NCBI RefSeq assembly: GCF_000263715.2
Contig: NZ_CM001514.1
Coordinates: 1,474,936-1,538,935, forward strand
Length of the DNA stretch: 64,000 nt
Direction: 5' to 3'
Origin: Pseudomonas synxantha BG33R
GTDB lineage: Bacteria; Pseudomonadota; Gammaproteobacteria; Pseudomonadales; Pseudomonadaceae
The notes beneath the pieces are model-generated. The model worked only from the letters and a program-made list of their open reading frames with translations, was not told where the DNA came from and searched no databases. The translations under genes were made by a program, and so were the position numbers. Below, one piece after another: positions 24,002 through 32,400 of the stretch. The number at the start of each line of letters is the position of its first letter. Position 1 is the stretch's first letter.

Positions 24002-24573
24002 GCGACTACAGCGAATTGGAGCGGGTTGCCGAGGCTGCAAACGCAGTGAACGGCGATGTTGCAGTCGATATAGCGATCAGCAGCGAGTGCGGCCCGAATC
24101 AGGCCGAGATTGATTCTGTTACGGCATTTTTTGGCGCCGCGACTCCCGCCACCATTCTGGCCCTGATCGCCGAGAACAAAACCCTTAACGCGCAGGTGGA
24201 GACTTTCCAGTCAGATGCCAATAGCTGGCAATCAGGATATGACGAAGGGCGACGCATGGGCACAAAGCATATGTACGCCGAGGTTGACCGGCTCAAGGCC
24301 GAGCTGGACTGCCCATTCCGATTGGCTCGCCACTCCAAGCGATTGGTGGAGCAACTCCGCGCCGAAGTCGCCGGCCTCAAGACCGGCTACGAAGCCTACG
24401 AGCGGGTGAATGCTGAGTTGAAGGCTGAGTGCGAGGCGCTGCGCAAGGATGCGGATCGTTTTCGCCGTATGCGAGCAATGACCCTGGCGCAGATTGAGGA
24501 CACTCAGGATGAATTCGACGCCGAGTTTGACCGCCAGCTCGACGCCGCCATGGGCAATGGAGAGCAGTCATGA
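23998..24573 (+). CDS. Ead/Ea22-like coiled-coil protein
   Basis: 191 aa. N-terminal SDYSELERVAEAAN and FFGAATPATILALIAENKTLNAQVETF are typical of lambdoid Ea22/Ead proteins; a long coiled coil covers about 65-165. Function in lambda is non-essential and unclear. Coupled to neighbours by ATGA overlaps. Confidence 0.7.
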   Translation: MSDYSELERVAEAANAVNGDVAVDIAISSECGPNQAEIDSVTAFFGAATPATILALIAENKTLNAQVETFQSDANSWQSGYDEGRRMGTKHMYAEVDRLKAELDCPFRLARHSKRLVEQLRAEVAGLKTGYEAYERVNAELKAECEALRKDADRFRRMRAMTLAQIEDTQDEFDAEFDRQLDAAMGNGEQS

Positions 24574-24656
24574 CCACCTTCGGCGTATTCGTACTGGGCC
24601 TGCTGATCGGTGGTGCCCTGGTGTTCTACCTCGAAAGCCTGGAGAAGCGGCCATGA
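24570..24656 (+). CDS. 28-residue membrane micro-protein
   Basis: MTTFGVFVLGLLIGGALVFY forms one Gly-zipper-like span, followed by a charged tail ESLEKRP. ATGA overlaps at both ends strongly suggest translation. Confidence 0.55.
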   Translation: MTTFGVFVLGLLIGGALVFYLESLEKRP

Positions 24657-25069
24657 CCAATCTCCAGATCCGCAATGAATCAGACCGCACCAGGGCCATG
24701 GGCTACATCGCCGGATTGGACCTGGCCAGGCCCAAGAAGTTGGCCATCACCGACGTGGACCGCAGCGGGGAGCAAAACAAGGCCCTACACGCGGCCCTGT
24801 CCGATATCGCCGCCCAGGTAGAGCACGCAGGGAAGAAGTGGGACGTCCTGATCTGGAAACGCCTCCTCACCGCCGCCTGGCTGCGCGAGTCGGGCGATCA
24901 ACCGCAGATGATCCCGGCGGTCGATGGCAACGGGTTCGACGTCATCTACGAACGCACCAGCAAGCTCAACGTGAAGCAGTGCGGCGAGTTGATTGAGTGG
25001 GTTATGGCATTTGGCGCCGAGCATGGCGTGCGCTGGACACAGAAGGACAACTGGGGAGGCAGATACTGA
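24653..25069 (+). CDS. ninB: NinB-family recombination protein
   Basis: 138 aa. Shows the NinB pattern: RSGEQNKALHAALSDIAAQVEHAGKKWDVLIWKRLLTAAWLRE, then YERTSKLNVKQCGELIEWVMAFGAEHGVRW. In lambda NinB (Orf) helps recombination mediator functions on ssDNA. Start at 24653 overlaps the previous stop. Confidence 0.88.
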   Translation: MTNLQIRNESDRTRAMGYIAGLDLARPKKLAITDVDRSGEQNKALHAALSDIAAQVEHAGKKWDVLIWKRLLTAAWLRESGDQPQMIPAVDGNGFDVIYERTSKLNVKQCGELIEWVMAFGAEHGVRWTQKDNWGGRY

Positions 25070-25224
25070 TGGATTACGTAGACGTTTACGGGGCCATCCT
25101 TGTCCTGTCGATTATCGCCGGCGTGGTGCTGGACCATCGCCGCAAGCGCTCGGTGGAAGAGTTTGAGCTTAAGCGCAGGGACCGAAAGGCCCAAGTTGAA
25201 CGGGCCGCGAGGAAAGCACTATGA
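25069..25224 (+). CDS. Small single-span membrane protein
   Basis: 51 aa. Span at about 5-22, then a very basic helix (HRRKRSVEEFELKRRDRKAQVERAARK). TGATG overlap with ninB, ATGA with ninG. Confidence 0.55.
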   Translation: MDYVDVYGAILVLSIIAGVVLDHRRKRSVEEFELKRRDRKAQVERAARKAL

Positions 25225-25832
25225 CCATCGAACGGAAGCCGGCCAAGCCCAAGAAATGCCGCGTTGCTACCTGCAGGGCCTCATTCGTGCCTTCGCGCAT
25301 GGGCCAGGCGGTATGCAGTCCAACCTGCGCGATGATCGACGCGCCCAGGCATGAGCCGAAGGCGCGTAAGGCTCTGGCCGAGATCGAGCGCAAGGACATC
25401 AAGGTCCGAAAAGAGGCCCTGAAAAGTCGCGGTGATTACGCCAAGGAGGCCCAGGCCGCCATAAACCGCTACGTCCGCCTGCGCGATGTGCGTCTCGGCT
25501 GTATCAGTTGCGACAAACCGGCGAGCTGGGGTGGTCAATGGCACTGCTCGCACTTCCGCAGCGTCGGCGCCGCAGCACACCTGCGCTTCAACCTCTGGAA
25601 CATGAACAAGTCTTGCTCCCAATGCAATGCCCACCTGAGCGGAAACATCATGGTTTACCGACCACGCCTGGTGGAGAAGATCGGAGCGGAAAAGGTGGCG
25701 TGGCTGGAGTGCAATCAGGGACTGGTCCGCCATGAAATCCCGTACTTGAAGCGCTTGAAGGCGGTGTTCACAAAGAAAGCAAAGCGTCTTGAAAAGCGAT
25801 ACGAGGATGCCGGTTTATGTGCAGCGATGTGA
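25221..25832 (+). CDS. ninG: NinG-family recombination protein
   Basis: 203 aa, full length. Cysteine clusters (CRVATCRASF and CSPTC in the N-terminus, CISCDKP, CSQCNAHLSGN) and the HCSHFRSVGAAAHLRFNLWN core identify NinG/Rap, a structure-specific endonuclease that resolves recombination joints. It follows ninB as in lambda. Confidence 0.92.
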   Translation: MTIERKPAKPKKCRVATCRASFVPSRMGQAVCSPTCAMIDAPRHEPKARKALAEIERKDIKVRKEALKSRGDYAKEAQAAINRYVRLRDVRLGCISCDKPASWGGQWHCSHFRSVGAAAHLRFNLWNMNKSCSQCNAHLSGNIMVYRPRLVEKIGAEKVAWLECNQGLVRHEIPYLKRLKAVFTKKAKRLEKRYEDAGLCAAM

Positions 25833-26449
25833 TTCTTTTACGAAAATTCACTGAAGTCCGCCACGGCGGCCGTAGATCTATCGGCGTATTTCAGTGCCGC
25901 GACTGCCGCGGCGAGTTTGAAACGCGGACGGATCGGGCAAAGGTCATGACCGGGCTTTGCATCCCTTGCGCTAACAAGCGTGGCGGACAGAAGCGCTCAA
26001 CCCACGGGCTCAACAACAGAAACAGCCGGCTGCATGTGACTTGGTCAAACATGAAACGGCGATGCCTAAGCCCAAAGGGAGCCGAGGTACAGAAGTACGA
26101 GGGTGTCACCCTTTGCGATAAGTGGATGAGCTTTGAGCCATTCATGCAGTGGTCGCTCGCCAATGGCTACACCGATGAGCTGACTCTTGACCGAATCGAT
26201 TCCTCGAAGGGGTATGAGCCGGGGAACTGCCGGTACGCCGATTACAACGTGCAGGCGGCAAATCGTCGTCTGACCGATAAGAACACCAGCGGCCATGTCG
26301 GGGTTTCTTGGGATCGAGGCAAGTGGTCAGCAAAGGTCCAGTGGCAGAGAAAGCAAATACACCTCGGCCGCTTCAAGGAAATCAAGGAAGCAGTTAAAGC
26401 GCGCAACGATTACTTGGTAGCTCATGACTTGCCGCACTTGAGGGCCTAG
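25817..26449 (+). CDS. HNH homing endonuclease with AP2 DNA-binding domain
   Basis: 210 aa. N-terminal zinc-like pairs CRDC and CIPC; a central nuclease block LTLDRIDSSKGYEPGNCRYADYNVQAANRR; and a C-terminal AP2-like domain SGHVGVSWDRGKWSAKVQW. This is the plan of free-standing phage homing endonucleases. It overlaps ninG by 16 bases. It may be a selfish insert in the nin region. Confidence 0.85.
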   Translation: MCSDVILLRKFTEVRHGGRRSIGVFQCRDCRGEFETRTDRAKVMTGLCIPCANKRGGQKRSTHGLNNRNSRLHVTWSNMKRRCLSPKGAEVQKYEGVTLCDKWMSFEPFMQWSLANGYTDELTLDRIDSSKGYEPGNCRYADYNVQAANRRLTDKNTSGHVGVSWDRGKWSAKVQWQRKQIHLGRFKEIKEAVKARNDYLVAHDLPHLRA

Positions 26450-26453
26450 AGAC

Positions 26454-26525
26454 ATGGAAGACATCAAGATCATCAAGGCCGAATACCGGGCAAAGACCAG
26501 AGAACTGAAGAGGGCTGCAGCATGA
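26454..26525 (+). CDS. 23-residue micro-ORF
   Basis: Begins MEDIKIIKAEYRAKTREL, a basic amphipathic helix. Its TGA overlaps the next ATG (ATGA 26522-26525). It may be a coupling leader for that gene. Confidence 0.45.
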   Translation: MEDIKIIKAEYRAKTRELKRAAA

Positions 26526-27202
26526 ACTATCAAAACGTCATTTCAGCAGTCGTCCGTGCTCTGGCAGCGGAAACCATCAACAGCGCTGGCGGCTGCAATG
26601 TCGAGCCTCGGGTTCAGACCAGCAAGCTCAAAGGCGAGATCACCGGCAAGGACGCGGCACTGCTCGCCGACTGCATCGTTCACAAGCTGCTGCACGCCCA
26701 GCTCGCCCCGCGCCATTGGAATGCACTGGTTGCCAAGTACAGCACCCACCGCGGGCGCAAAATCGATTCAATCGGCCGCCTGGTCGCGGTTGTGCCTACG
26801 CCGGCGCCGCTGCGATTCACCCAGCAGGCCGTGCTGGTCTGGGCGGTACCGCAGCAGTCGAAGGGTGTCCAGCGCGCCGTGGTCGAGGTCAAGGCGCCAA
26901 AGCACCGGGAAAACAAGGAGGATGGCCAGTGGGATTGGCGCAACAAGGCGGCGGACGCCGATATAGCCCGCGCCAACAAACACGCCAGGTCTGTCGCCGA
27001 GTCGAAGCCGGGTGAGATGATCGTCCTGGCCGAGTCGAACTACGACATGACGAATTGGGATGCCCAGGGGCTGACAGAGCGAACCTACCAGCGCTGGAAC
27101 AAGGCGATCAAGGAGGGTTTGGAGTCGCTTGTGAACGAGGCTCTGGTAGAGGCGCAGCACATGCTTGAAGCGGTTGGAGTGCTGGAAAGCGAGGCGGCAT
27201 GA
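26522..27202 (+). CDS. Unknown; candidate late-gene regulator by position
   Basis: 226 aa, no recognised domain. A helical start, then a beta-rich core (LRFTQQAVLVWAVPQQSKGVQRAVVEVKAP). It is the last gene of the rightward early operon, and is followed by a promoter (27222-27251) and a terminator (27297-27321). That is the place of lambda Q, but the sequence does not look like known Q proteins, so the role is only positional. Confidence 0.55.
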   Translation: MNYQNVISAVVRALAAETINSAGGCNVEPRVQTSKLKGEITGKDAALLADCIVHKLLHAQLAPRHWNALVAKYSTHRGRKIDSIGRLVAVVPTPAPLRFTQQAVLVWAVPQQSKGVQRAVVEVKAPKHRENKEDGQWDWRNKAADADIARANKHARSVAESKPGEMIVLAESNYDMTNWDAQGLTERTYQRWNKAIKEGLESLVNEALVEAQHMLEAVGVLESEAA

Positions 27203-27221
27203 AATAGTCCCTCAAAAGGGC

Positions 27222-27251
27222 TTGCAATATCATGTCGCCATGTCGCATTAT
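27222..27251 (+). promoter_or_regulatory. Candidate late promoter (pR'-like)
   Basis: TTGCAA (27222-27227), 18-bp spacer, CATTAT (27246-27251), in a gene-free gap after the early operon and about 50 bases before a strong terminator. Confidence 0.5.
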
Positions 27252-27296
27252 TCACCCATCCTGTCATTCCTGCGTGTGTAGGACTGACTAACAAGA

Positions 27297-27321
27297 ACCC
27301 GGCCACTGCGCCGGGTTTTTT
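27297..27321 (+). terminator. Strong intrinsic terminator (tR'-like)
   Basis: ACCCGGC-CACTGC-GCCGGGT followed by TTTTTTATTGCC. A second, weaker hairpin (GCCTCTG-TACATG-CAGGGGC-TTTT) follows near 27387-27410. Late genes would need antitermination to pass both. Confidence 0.85.
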
Positions 27322-27431
27322 ATTGCCTAAGTTTCCCCAAGCCCTCAGAGCCTCTGACTTGTCACGCTGATGAGGGACCTATTCAGGGCCTCTGTACATG
27401 CAGGGGCTTTTCTCGTTGTGAGGCACAGCAA

Positions 27432-27809
27432 ATGTCCGGCTCTATTCAATCCAAAAACTACGTGCCGGGCGTTTCCGGTTGGAAGCTTGACCAGGCCACC
27501 GGCACCTTCGAGATCAACGGCTTGCCGGAAGAGCGATCGAATACGGTCATCAAAGACGGAAAGCTGGTAATCAGTACAAACGGTTCACCCCGAGTCGTTC
27601 TGGACAATCTTCCTGATCTGCGTGATGTCCAAGAGCTAAAGCCATTCATCGTAGTGGACGGTGTGACCTACATCCGCCAGGGCTTCGTCGATGATGCCTC
27701 GGTCACGAAAGCACTCATCACACAGGAATGTACGGCGCGTATAGCCGCCGATTCCGTTATGAGCGCCAGGATATCGGCGCTCGAAGCCCAAATTTCGCAG
27801 CTTCGCTAA
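27432..27809 (+). CDS. Tail-fibre-like small protein
   Basis: 125 aa. MSGSIQSKNYVPGVSGWKLDQATGTFEING resembles the segment at the start of DUF1983-type tail-tip regions. The C-terminus is a short coiled coil (MSARISALEAQISQLR). It lies apart from the tail module, at the start of the late region. GAGG precedes the ATG. Confidence 0.55.
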   Translation: MSGSIQSKNYVPGVSGWKLDQATGTFEINGLPEERSNTVIKDGKLVISTNGSPRVVLDNLPDLRDVQELKPFIVVDGVTYIRQGFVDDASVTKALITQECTARIAADSVMSARISALEAQISQLR

Positions 27810-27946
27810 AGCTAACTAACGGTCCGCAATCCGCGGGCCTTTCCAGTTTTCGGCTCCACCACACCCATTGCTCCGAGCTGGGAGTGCTGTGTGAGCCGAT
27901 TCAATTGCAAGGCCGACAACGGCCAACCTATACCGATGGAGTGAAG

Positions 27947-28318
27947 ATGGATCCTACTGACCTCGGCCCAGGCACAGCTACCTGGCTGGGCGGTACTGGA
28001 ACCGTATTACTGGGCGGCTTTCTGTGGTTGAGGAAATTCCTCTCCAAGGATGCAACTGACCGGGCAATGGATAATGCCGACATTGGCACCGTCCGCCGGC
28101 TGAATGAGCTGCTCGACACCGAGCGTGCCAGAGCGAACGCCGCTGAGGCCCGCGCTGACCAGTTCGCCAAAGAGCGCAACGAGCTCGCCGCCACTGTGGG
28201 GCGCATGGAAGGCAAGGTGGAAGCCTTGGCCAGCCAGATCGCCACGCTCACTGAGAAGGTCACAACGCAGAGCGCAGAGATCGCCAGGCTGCGCTCTCAG
28301 CTCGGAGGTATCGCTTAA
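27947..28318 (+). CDS. Membrane-anchored coiled-coil protein, possible holin-region gene
   Basis: 123 aa. One span at about 10-28 (TATWLGGTGTVLLGGFLWLRKFL) and a coiled coil at about 45-118. GGAG lies 5 bases before ATG 27947. Together with the next gene it could provide membrane lesion functions; no holin family is recognised. A GGTCCGC-AATCC-GCGGGCC hairpin stands upstream at about 27820-27843. Confidence 0.55.
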   Translation: MDPTDLGPGTATWLGGTGTVLLGGFLWLRKFLSKDATDRAMDNADIGTVRRLNELLDTERARANAAEARADQFAKERNELAATVGRMEGKVEALASQIATLTEKVTTQSAEIARLRSQLGGIA

Positions 28319-28656
28319 TGGATCGTTGCGCAATGGAGTTCATCGCTCGCCGCTGGTGGCGCCGGGCAGAGATCTGGGTAGTCGCGTTAATGTTGGTCAC
28401 AGGTGGCGGGATCCTCGGCTACCAGGCAGGCGTGTGGTCCGCCAGTAGCGAGCAGACCAAGCAGCTTGCTGAGGTGCGCGCCGCGTATGACGCCGCCCTG
28501 GGCAAGCGTGACCTACGCCTGACCAACCTGGCCGAGAAGACGCAGGACGCAGCCGTGAAGGTGCAAGACGCTTCACGCTCCGCAGTCCAGGCAGCTGATA
28601 CGGCGAGCAAGGCGGCTGAGAAGGTCAACGAAGCGGTAGAGCGTCAGTCGCCGTAA
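28318..28656 (+). CDS. Membrane-anchored coiled-coil protein
   Basis: 112 aa. Basic start, span at about 18-40, then an Ala/Lys/Glu-rich coiled coil (VQDASRSAVQAADTASKAAEKV). TAATG overlap with the preceding gene of the same design. Possibly a holin or spanin-like pair; unproven. Confidence 0.55.
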   Translation: MDRCAMEFIARRWWRRAEIWVVALMLVTGGGILGYQAGVWSASSEQTKQLAEVRAAYDAALGKRDLRLTNLAEKTQDAAVKVQDASRSAVQAADTASKAAEKVNEAVERQSP

Positions 28657-28658
28657 CC

Positions 28659-28694
28659 CGCGCCACGTTTTCGTATGCGCCAAATCGTGGCGCG
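28659..28694. repeat. Inverted repeat CGCGCCACG...CGTGGCGCG
   Basis: Perfect 9-bp arms, 18-base loop, directly after a stop codon. It shares GCGCCACGTTTT with the repeat inside the antirepressor gene. Confidence 0.75.
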
Positions 28695-28705
28695 AGATAG
28701 GTCAC

Positions 28706-28915
28706 ATGAAAGTAATCGTAACCAAGCTCCTGGGATCGGCTGAAGTCGAGTTCCTGCGCAAGGGCGTGGTCGTTCACCGCGAGCGATTCACCGGCAAGAC
28801 CAACTCTCGGTACGAGCGCACCATCGCGACCCGGGAAGAGTTCGATGCTCACCGGTGCCGGTTTGTGACGGCCATGCCTGCTGATCGGGCATTCCAGTAT
28901 GAGGTTGCACCGTGA
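28706..28915 (+). CDS. Hypothetical small protein
   Basis: 69 aa, basic and beta-rich (KVIVTKLLGSAEVEFLRKGVVVHRERF). It ends in a GTGA overlap with the next gene. No family. Confidence 0.55.
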   Translation: MKVIVTKLLGSAEVEFLRKGVVVHRERFTGKTNSRYERTIATREEFDAHRCRFVTAMPADRAFQYEVAP

Positions 28916-29133
28916 CTCCCACCAGGTGCGCTGCTTGCAATGGGTGCGGAGTGTCGTTGATTACGGATCAGCGCATTCCAATGTGCGGTACGTGCCAGGC
29001 AGTTAAGCCTCCTGAGCCGCCGCCGATGCGCCAATCAACGGCGTCGATGGCGCTAAGTATTGACTCGCTGCTGGTCATGCTGGTGTTCGTCGCCGGTATG
29101 GCGATAGGAGCCAAGATGGTCGGCGGCTGGTGA
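28912..29133 (+). CDS. Zinc-ribbon membrane protein, GTG start
   Basis: 73 aa. CAACNGCG and CGTC form a CxxC...CxxC metal site; a single span follows at about 50-70. The GTG at 28912 overlaps the previous stop. Function unknown. Confidence 0.55.
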   Translation: MTPTRCAACNGCGVSLITDQRIPMCGTCQAVKPPEPPPMRQSTASMALSIDSLLVMLVFVAGMAIGAKMVGGW

Positions 29134-29147
29134 GGGAAAAATCAATC

Positions 29148-29183
29148 GAATGGTCGTTGAATGACGTTCGAATGCATTGAATG
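29148..29183 (+). other. GAATG repeat array upstream of terminase (candidate packaging site)
   Basis: GAATG begins at 29148, 29159, 29170 and 29179, spaced 11, 11 and 9 bases. It sits in the gap before the small terminase gene, where cos/pac recognition sites usually lie. Confidence 0.45.
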
Positions 29184-29223
29184 AATCGTTCTGCGAAAAC
29201 CAACCCCATGAATGAGGCTGACT

Positions 29224-29793
29224 ATGGCCCTATGCGGCGCATCCAAGCGCGGCAACGGGGAACCATGCAAGCGTCACGCGATACCGGGTTCCTCTCGCTG
29301 CAAGCTACACGGCGGCAAGAGTTCAGGCCCCAAGGAACAGAGGGGCAACAAGAACGCTGCAAAGCCCGGCTCGATCTACAGCCGATTCCTCACTGACGAA
29401 GAGAACGACATGCTTGCCAGCATTGAGCTGGGGCGCGTGGACGATGAGCTGCGGCTGACTCGAGTGCGCTTGATGCGTGCCCTGGCCAGGGAGAACGAAT
29501 TCGGCAACACGCTTGAGGTGGAATCGGAGAAGGAAGAGCCGATCCTTGTCAGTGGCAAGGAGACCTCGCTCACATCGATAACGACTACGAGCAAGGTTCG
29601 CGACTACTCCAGCCTGATTGACCGGCTTACTGCCCGTGTCGAGAGCCTGGAGCGGACAAAGGAAGACCTGGAAACGCGCCGCCTTACCAACGAGAAGCTG
29701 CGCCGCGAACTGGAAGACCCGAATAAGGGCCTGCCCGAGCCCAAGCAAGTAATTATCGGGGTGGAAGATGCAAGCTGTCCTGATGCTGAATAA
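29224..29793 (+). CDS. Terminase small subunit
   Basis: 189 aa. The N-terminal CGASKRGNGEPCKRHAIPGSSRCKLHGGKSSGP is the Cys/His HGGK motif found in many phage small terminases. The centre is a coiled coil (SLIDRLTARVESLERTKEDLETRRL). It should select phage DNA for the large subunit. ATG 29224 has GAGG 6 bases upstream. Confidence 0.8.
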   Translation: MALCGASKRGNGEPCKRHAIPGSSRCKLHGGKSSGPKEQRGNKNAAKPGSIYSRFLTDEENDMLASIELGRVDDELRLTRVRLMRALARENEFGNTLEVESEKEEPILVSGKETSLTSITTTSKVRDYSSLIDRLTARVESLERTKEDLETRRLTNEKLRRELEDPNKGLPEPKQVIIGVEDASCPDAE

Positions 29794-31048
29794 GCCCCAG
29801 TTCGAGTTCATCAAAAGCCACAAGAAGTTCATGGCGTTCGTTGGTGGGTACCGGAGTGGCAAGACGTTTGTAGGTTGCGTGCGCATGTGCGTAAACGCGC
29901 TGGAGTTCCCAGGCATACCCCAGGGCTACTTCGCGCCGACCTATCCGCAGATCGCGGACATCTTCTACGACACCATGCCGGTGGTTGCTGAGGCTTTCGG
30001 CCTATTCGCTGACATCGTGCCGAGCAAGAAGCGCGTGTACCTGCGCGATAACCGCGGCCGGTGCCTGTCCACGATCGTCTGCAAGAGCATGGAGCACCCG
30101 CACCGCATCGTGGGCTTCAACATTGCGCATGCGCTTGTCGATGAGATCGACTGCATGCCGATCAAGAAGGCTGACAGCGCCTGGAAGAAGATCATCGCGC
30201 GGATGTCCACTGTGTGGCCTGGCCGGGACATGAACACCATCGACGTCACCACGACGCCGGAGGGCTTCAACTGGGTGTACCGCAAGTTCGTCAAGGAGCT
30301 TGCATCCAATCCAAGTCAGAGGCCCCTGTACGGCATCGTGCACGCCTCCACGCGGCAGAATGCCAAGAACCTGCCGAAGGACTACATCAAGTCGCTGCGG
30401 GAGTCTTACCCATCGAACCTGGTGGACGCCTACATTGACGGCCTGTTCGTCAACCTCACCTCTGGCAGCGTGTACCCGAGCTTCTGCCGAAAGCAGAACC
30501 ACACGGACGCAACGATCCGCCCAGGCGAGCAACTGCACGTCGGCATGGACTTCAACATCAACCGTATGGCCGCGACGATCCACGTCATCCGCGACGGCCT
30601 GCCCATGCTGCTGGAAGAGGCGACCAGCCTTTTCGATACGCCGGCGATGATTGTCGAGCTGAAACGCCGCTTCCCTGGCCACAGCATCACGGTATACCCG
30701 GATGCCAGCGGCAAGAACCGCAAGAGCGTGAACGGCAGCGAGTCGGACCACAGCCTTCTCCGCGCCGCCGGCTTCATGGTGATGGTGAATCCATCCAACC
30801 CGATTGTCCGTGATCGCGTGCTGGCAGTGAACGCCATGTTCCTGAACATAGACCAGAAGCGCCGCTACCTGGTGAACACCGACAACTGCCCAGTAACCAC
30901 CCAGGTGCTGGAGCAACAGGCATACACCGAAAACGGCGAACCCAACAAGGACGGCACTGAAGACCCGGTCGACGCACTCGGCTACTTCATTGTCCAGCGC
31001 TTCCCGATTGCGGGCAGCTACACACTCGCAAACGTGAGCAACTCATGA
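29768..31048 (+). CDS. Terminase large subunit
   Basis: 426 aa packaging motor and nuclease. Walker A GGYRSGKT at 26-33, Walker B ALVDEID at 122-128, a coupling motif near DVTTTPEG, and C-terminal nuclease acids (HVGMDFNINRM, YPDASG, EDPVDALGYF). It overlaps the small subunit gene by 26 bases. Confidence 0.93.
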   Translation: MQAVLMLNKPQFEFIKSHKKFMAFVGGYRSGKTFVGCVRMCVNALEFPGIPQGYFAPTYPQIADIFYDTMPVVAEAFGLFADIVPSKKRVYLRDNRGRCLSTIVCKSMEHPHRIVGFNIAHALVDEIDCMPIKKADSAWKKIIARMSTVWPGRDMNTIDVTTTPEGFNWVYRKFVKELASNPSQRPLYGIVHASTRQNAKNLPKDYIKSLRESYPSNLVDAYIDGLFVNLTSGSVYPSFCRKQNHTDATIRPGEQLHVGMDFNINRMAATIHVIRDGLPMLLEEATSLFDTPAMIVELKRRFPGHSITVYPDASGKNRKSVNGSESDHSLLRAAGFMVMVNPSNPIVRDRVLAVNAMFLNIDQKRRYLVNTDNCPVTTQVLEQQAYTENGEPNKDGTEDPVDALGYFIVQRFPIAGSYTLANVSNS

Positions 31049-32400
31049 GCGCATTCAGCTACCTGAAAGACAGCCTGCAGAACCTGGTCGCAGGACTGGG
31101 TACTGCGCGCGACAAGGCATCCCACTCGCACTACGCCATCCCGGAGATGGACGATCAGCAGTTGCTGAACGCCTTCCGTGGTTCGTGGACTGCACAGAAG
31201 GGCGTGACCATCCCCGCGGTGGACGCGTGCCGTAACTGGCGCAGCTGGCAAGCCGATAAGGGGCAGATCGAGCTGATCGAGGCCGAGGAAGAACGCCTGA
31301 ACGTCAAGGGCAAAATCCTTGAGGCCCTATTGAAGGCCCGCCTGTTCGGTGGTGCTGCTGTGTTCATCGGCACCGGGGAGCGAGACACGGCATCCGAGCT
31401 GAACCCTGAGCGCGTGCGGCAGGGAGGCGTTAAATACCTCACTGTTATGACCCGCCGGCAACTCAGCGCGACGGAGATTGAACAAGATCCCCAGAGCCCA
31501 CGCTTTGGCAAGCCCAAGGCTTACCGGTTACCGGGCAGCATGGTTGAGATCCATCCATCGCGCTTGGTGATCTTCGTCGGCACACCACACCCAGACCCTG
31601 AACTGGCCATGGGTGCCGCCTTTGGCTGGGGTGACTCGGTGCTGCTGGCCGCGATGCCTGCGGTGCGTCACTACGACGAGACGGTCGCGAACGTGGTCAG
31701 CCTGGTCTACGAGGCCAAGATCGACGTCATCAACATCCCAAACCTGATGGCGAGCATGCAGGACAAGAACTACGAGCGCTTGCTGCTGGAGCGCTTGCGC
31801 CTCGCTGCTACCGCCAAGGGTATCAACGGCGCGCTGATCCTCGACGGCAACGAAACCCACAGTTCCAAGTCGGCCAGCTTCGGCACTCTGCCTGAGGTGA
31901 TCGCCAAGACGGAGCAGGGCGTGTCCGGCGCGTTCGATATCCCGGGCACCCGCATGTTCGGCCAGTCCTCCACCGGGCTGGGTGCAAACGGCGAAGAGAA
32001 CACCCGCAACTACTACGACAACGTCGCATCGCGCCAGAAGCTGGAGATCAAGCCAGCCATGAGCGTGCTGGATGAATGCCTGATCCGATCAGCGCTGGGC
32101 AGTCGGCCCAGGGAGATCCACTACTCATGGGCGCCACTGTGGCAGGCCACGGCCAAGGAGCGGGCAGACATCGGCAAGACCACCGCCGACACCATCAAGG
32201 CGCTGAAGGACTCGGGCCTGTTCCCTGAGGACGCGCTATCAGCTGCATCGGTGAACCTGTTGGTGGAGCTGAGCGTGATGCCTGGGCTGGAAGCGGCCAT
32301 CGACCAGTTCGGGGCTGAGATGCCGGACGAAGAGGTAGGCGGCGACCTCCCGACGTCACCAGCCCCCGAAAAAACCGACACTGAGGGACTCGACCCATGA
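31045..32400 (+). CDS. Portal protein, DUF1073 type
   Basis: 451 aa. Matches the DUF1073 pattern: DQQLLNAFRGSWTAQKGVTIPAVDACRNWRSW, AGGA-like IGTGERDT, and the C-terminal helix ERADIGKTTADTIKALKDSGLF. Forms the dodecameric DNA portal at the capsid vertex. Some portals of this family carry an Acb1-like domain; I see no extra domain here. ATGA overlap with terL. Confidence 0.85.
   Translation: MSAFSYLKDSLQNLVAGLGTARDKASHSHYAIPEMDDQQLLNAFRGSWTAQKGVTIPAVDACRNWRSWQADKGQIELIEAEEERLNVKGKILEALLKARLFGGAAVFIGTGERDTASELNPERVRQGGVKYLTVMTRRQLSATEIEQDPQSPRFGKPKAYRLPGSMVEIHPSRLVIFVGTPHPDPELAMGAAFGWGDSVLLAAMPAVRHYDETVANVVSLVYEAKIDVINIPNLMASMQDKNYERLLLERLRLAATAKGINGALILDGNETHSSKSASFGTLPEVIAKTEQGVSGAFDIPGTRMFGQSSTGLGANGEENTRNYYDNVASRQKLEIKPAMSVLDECLIRSALGSRPREIHYSWAPLWQATAKERADIGKTTADTIKALKDSGLFPEDALSAASVNLLVELSVMPGLEAAIDQFGAEMPDEEVGGDLPTSPAPEKTDTEGLDP

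Noticed and set aside
27820..27843. GGTCCGC/GCGGGCC hairpin as a terminator
   Set aside because: Stem is good but the T-run is short (CCTTTCC), and it lies inside the late operon; left as a comment on the neighbouring gene.
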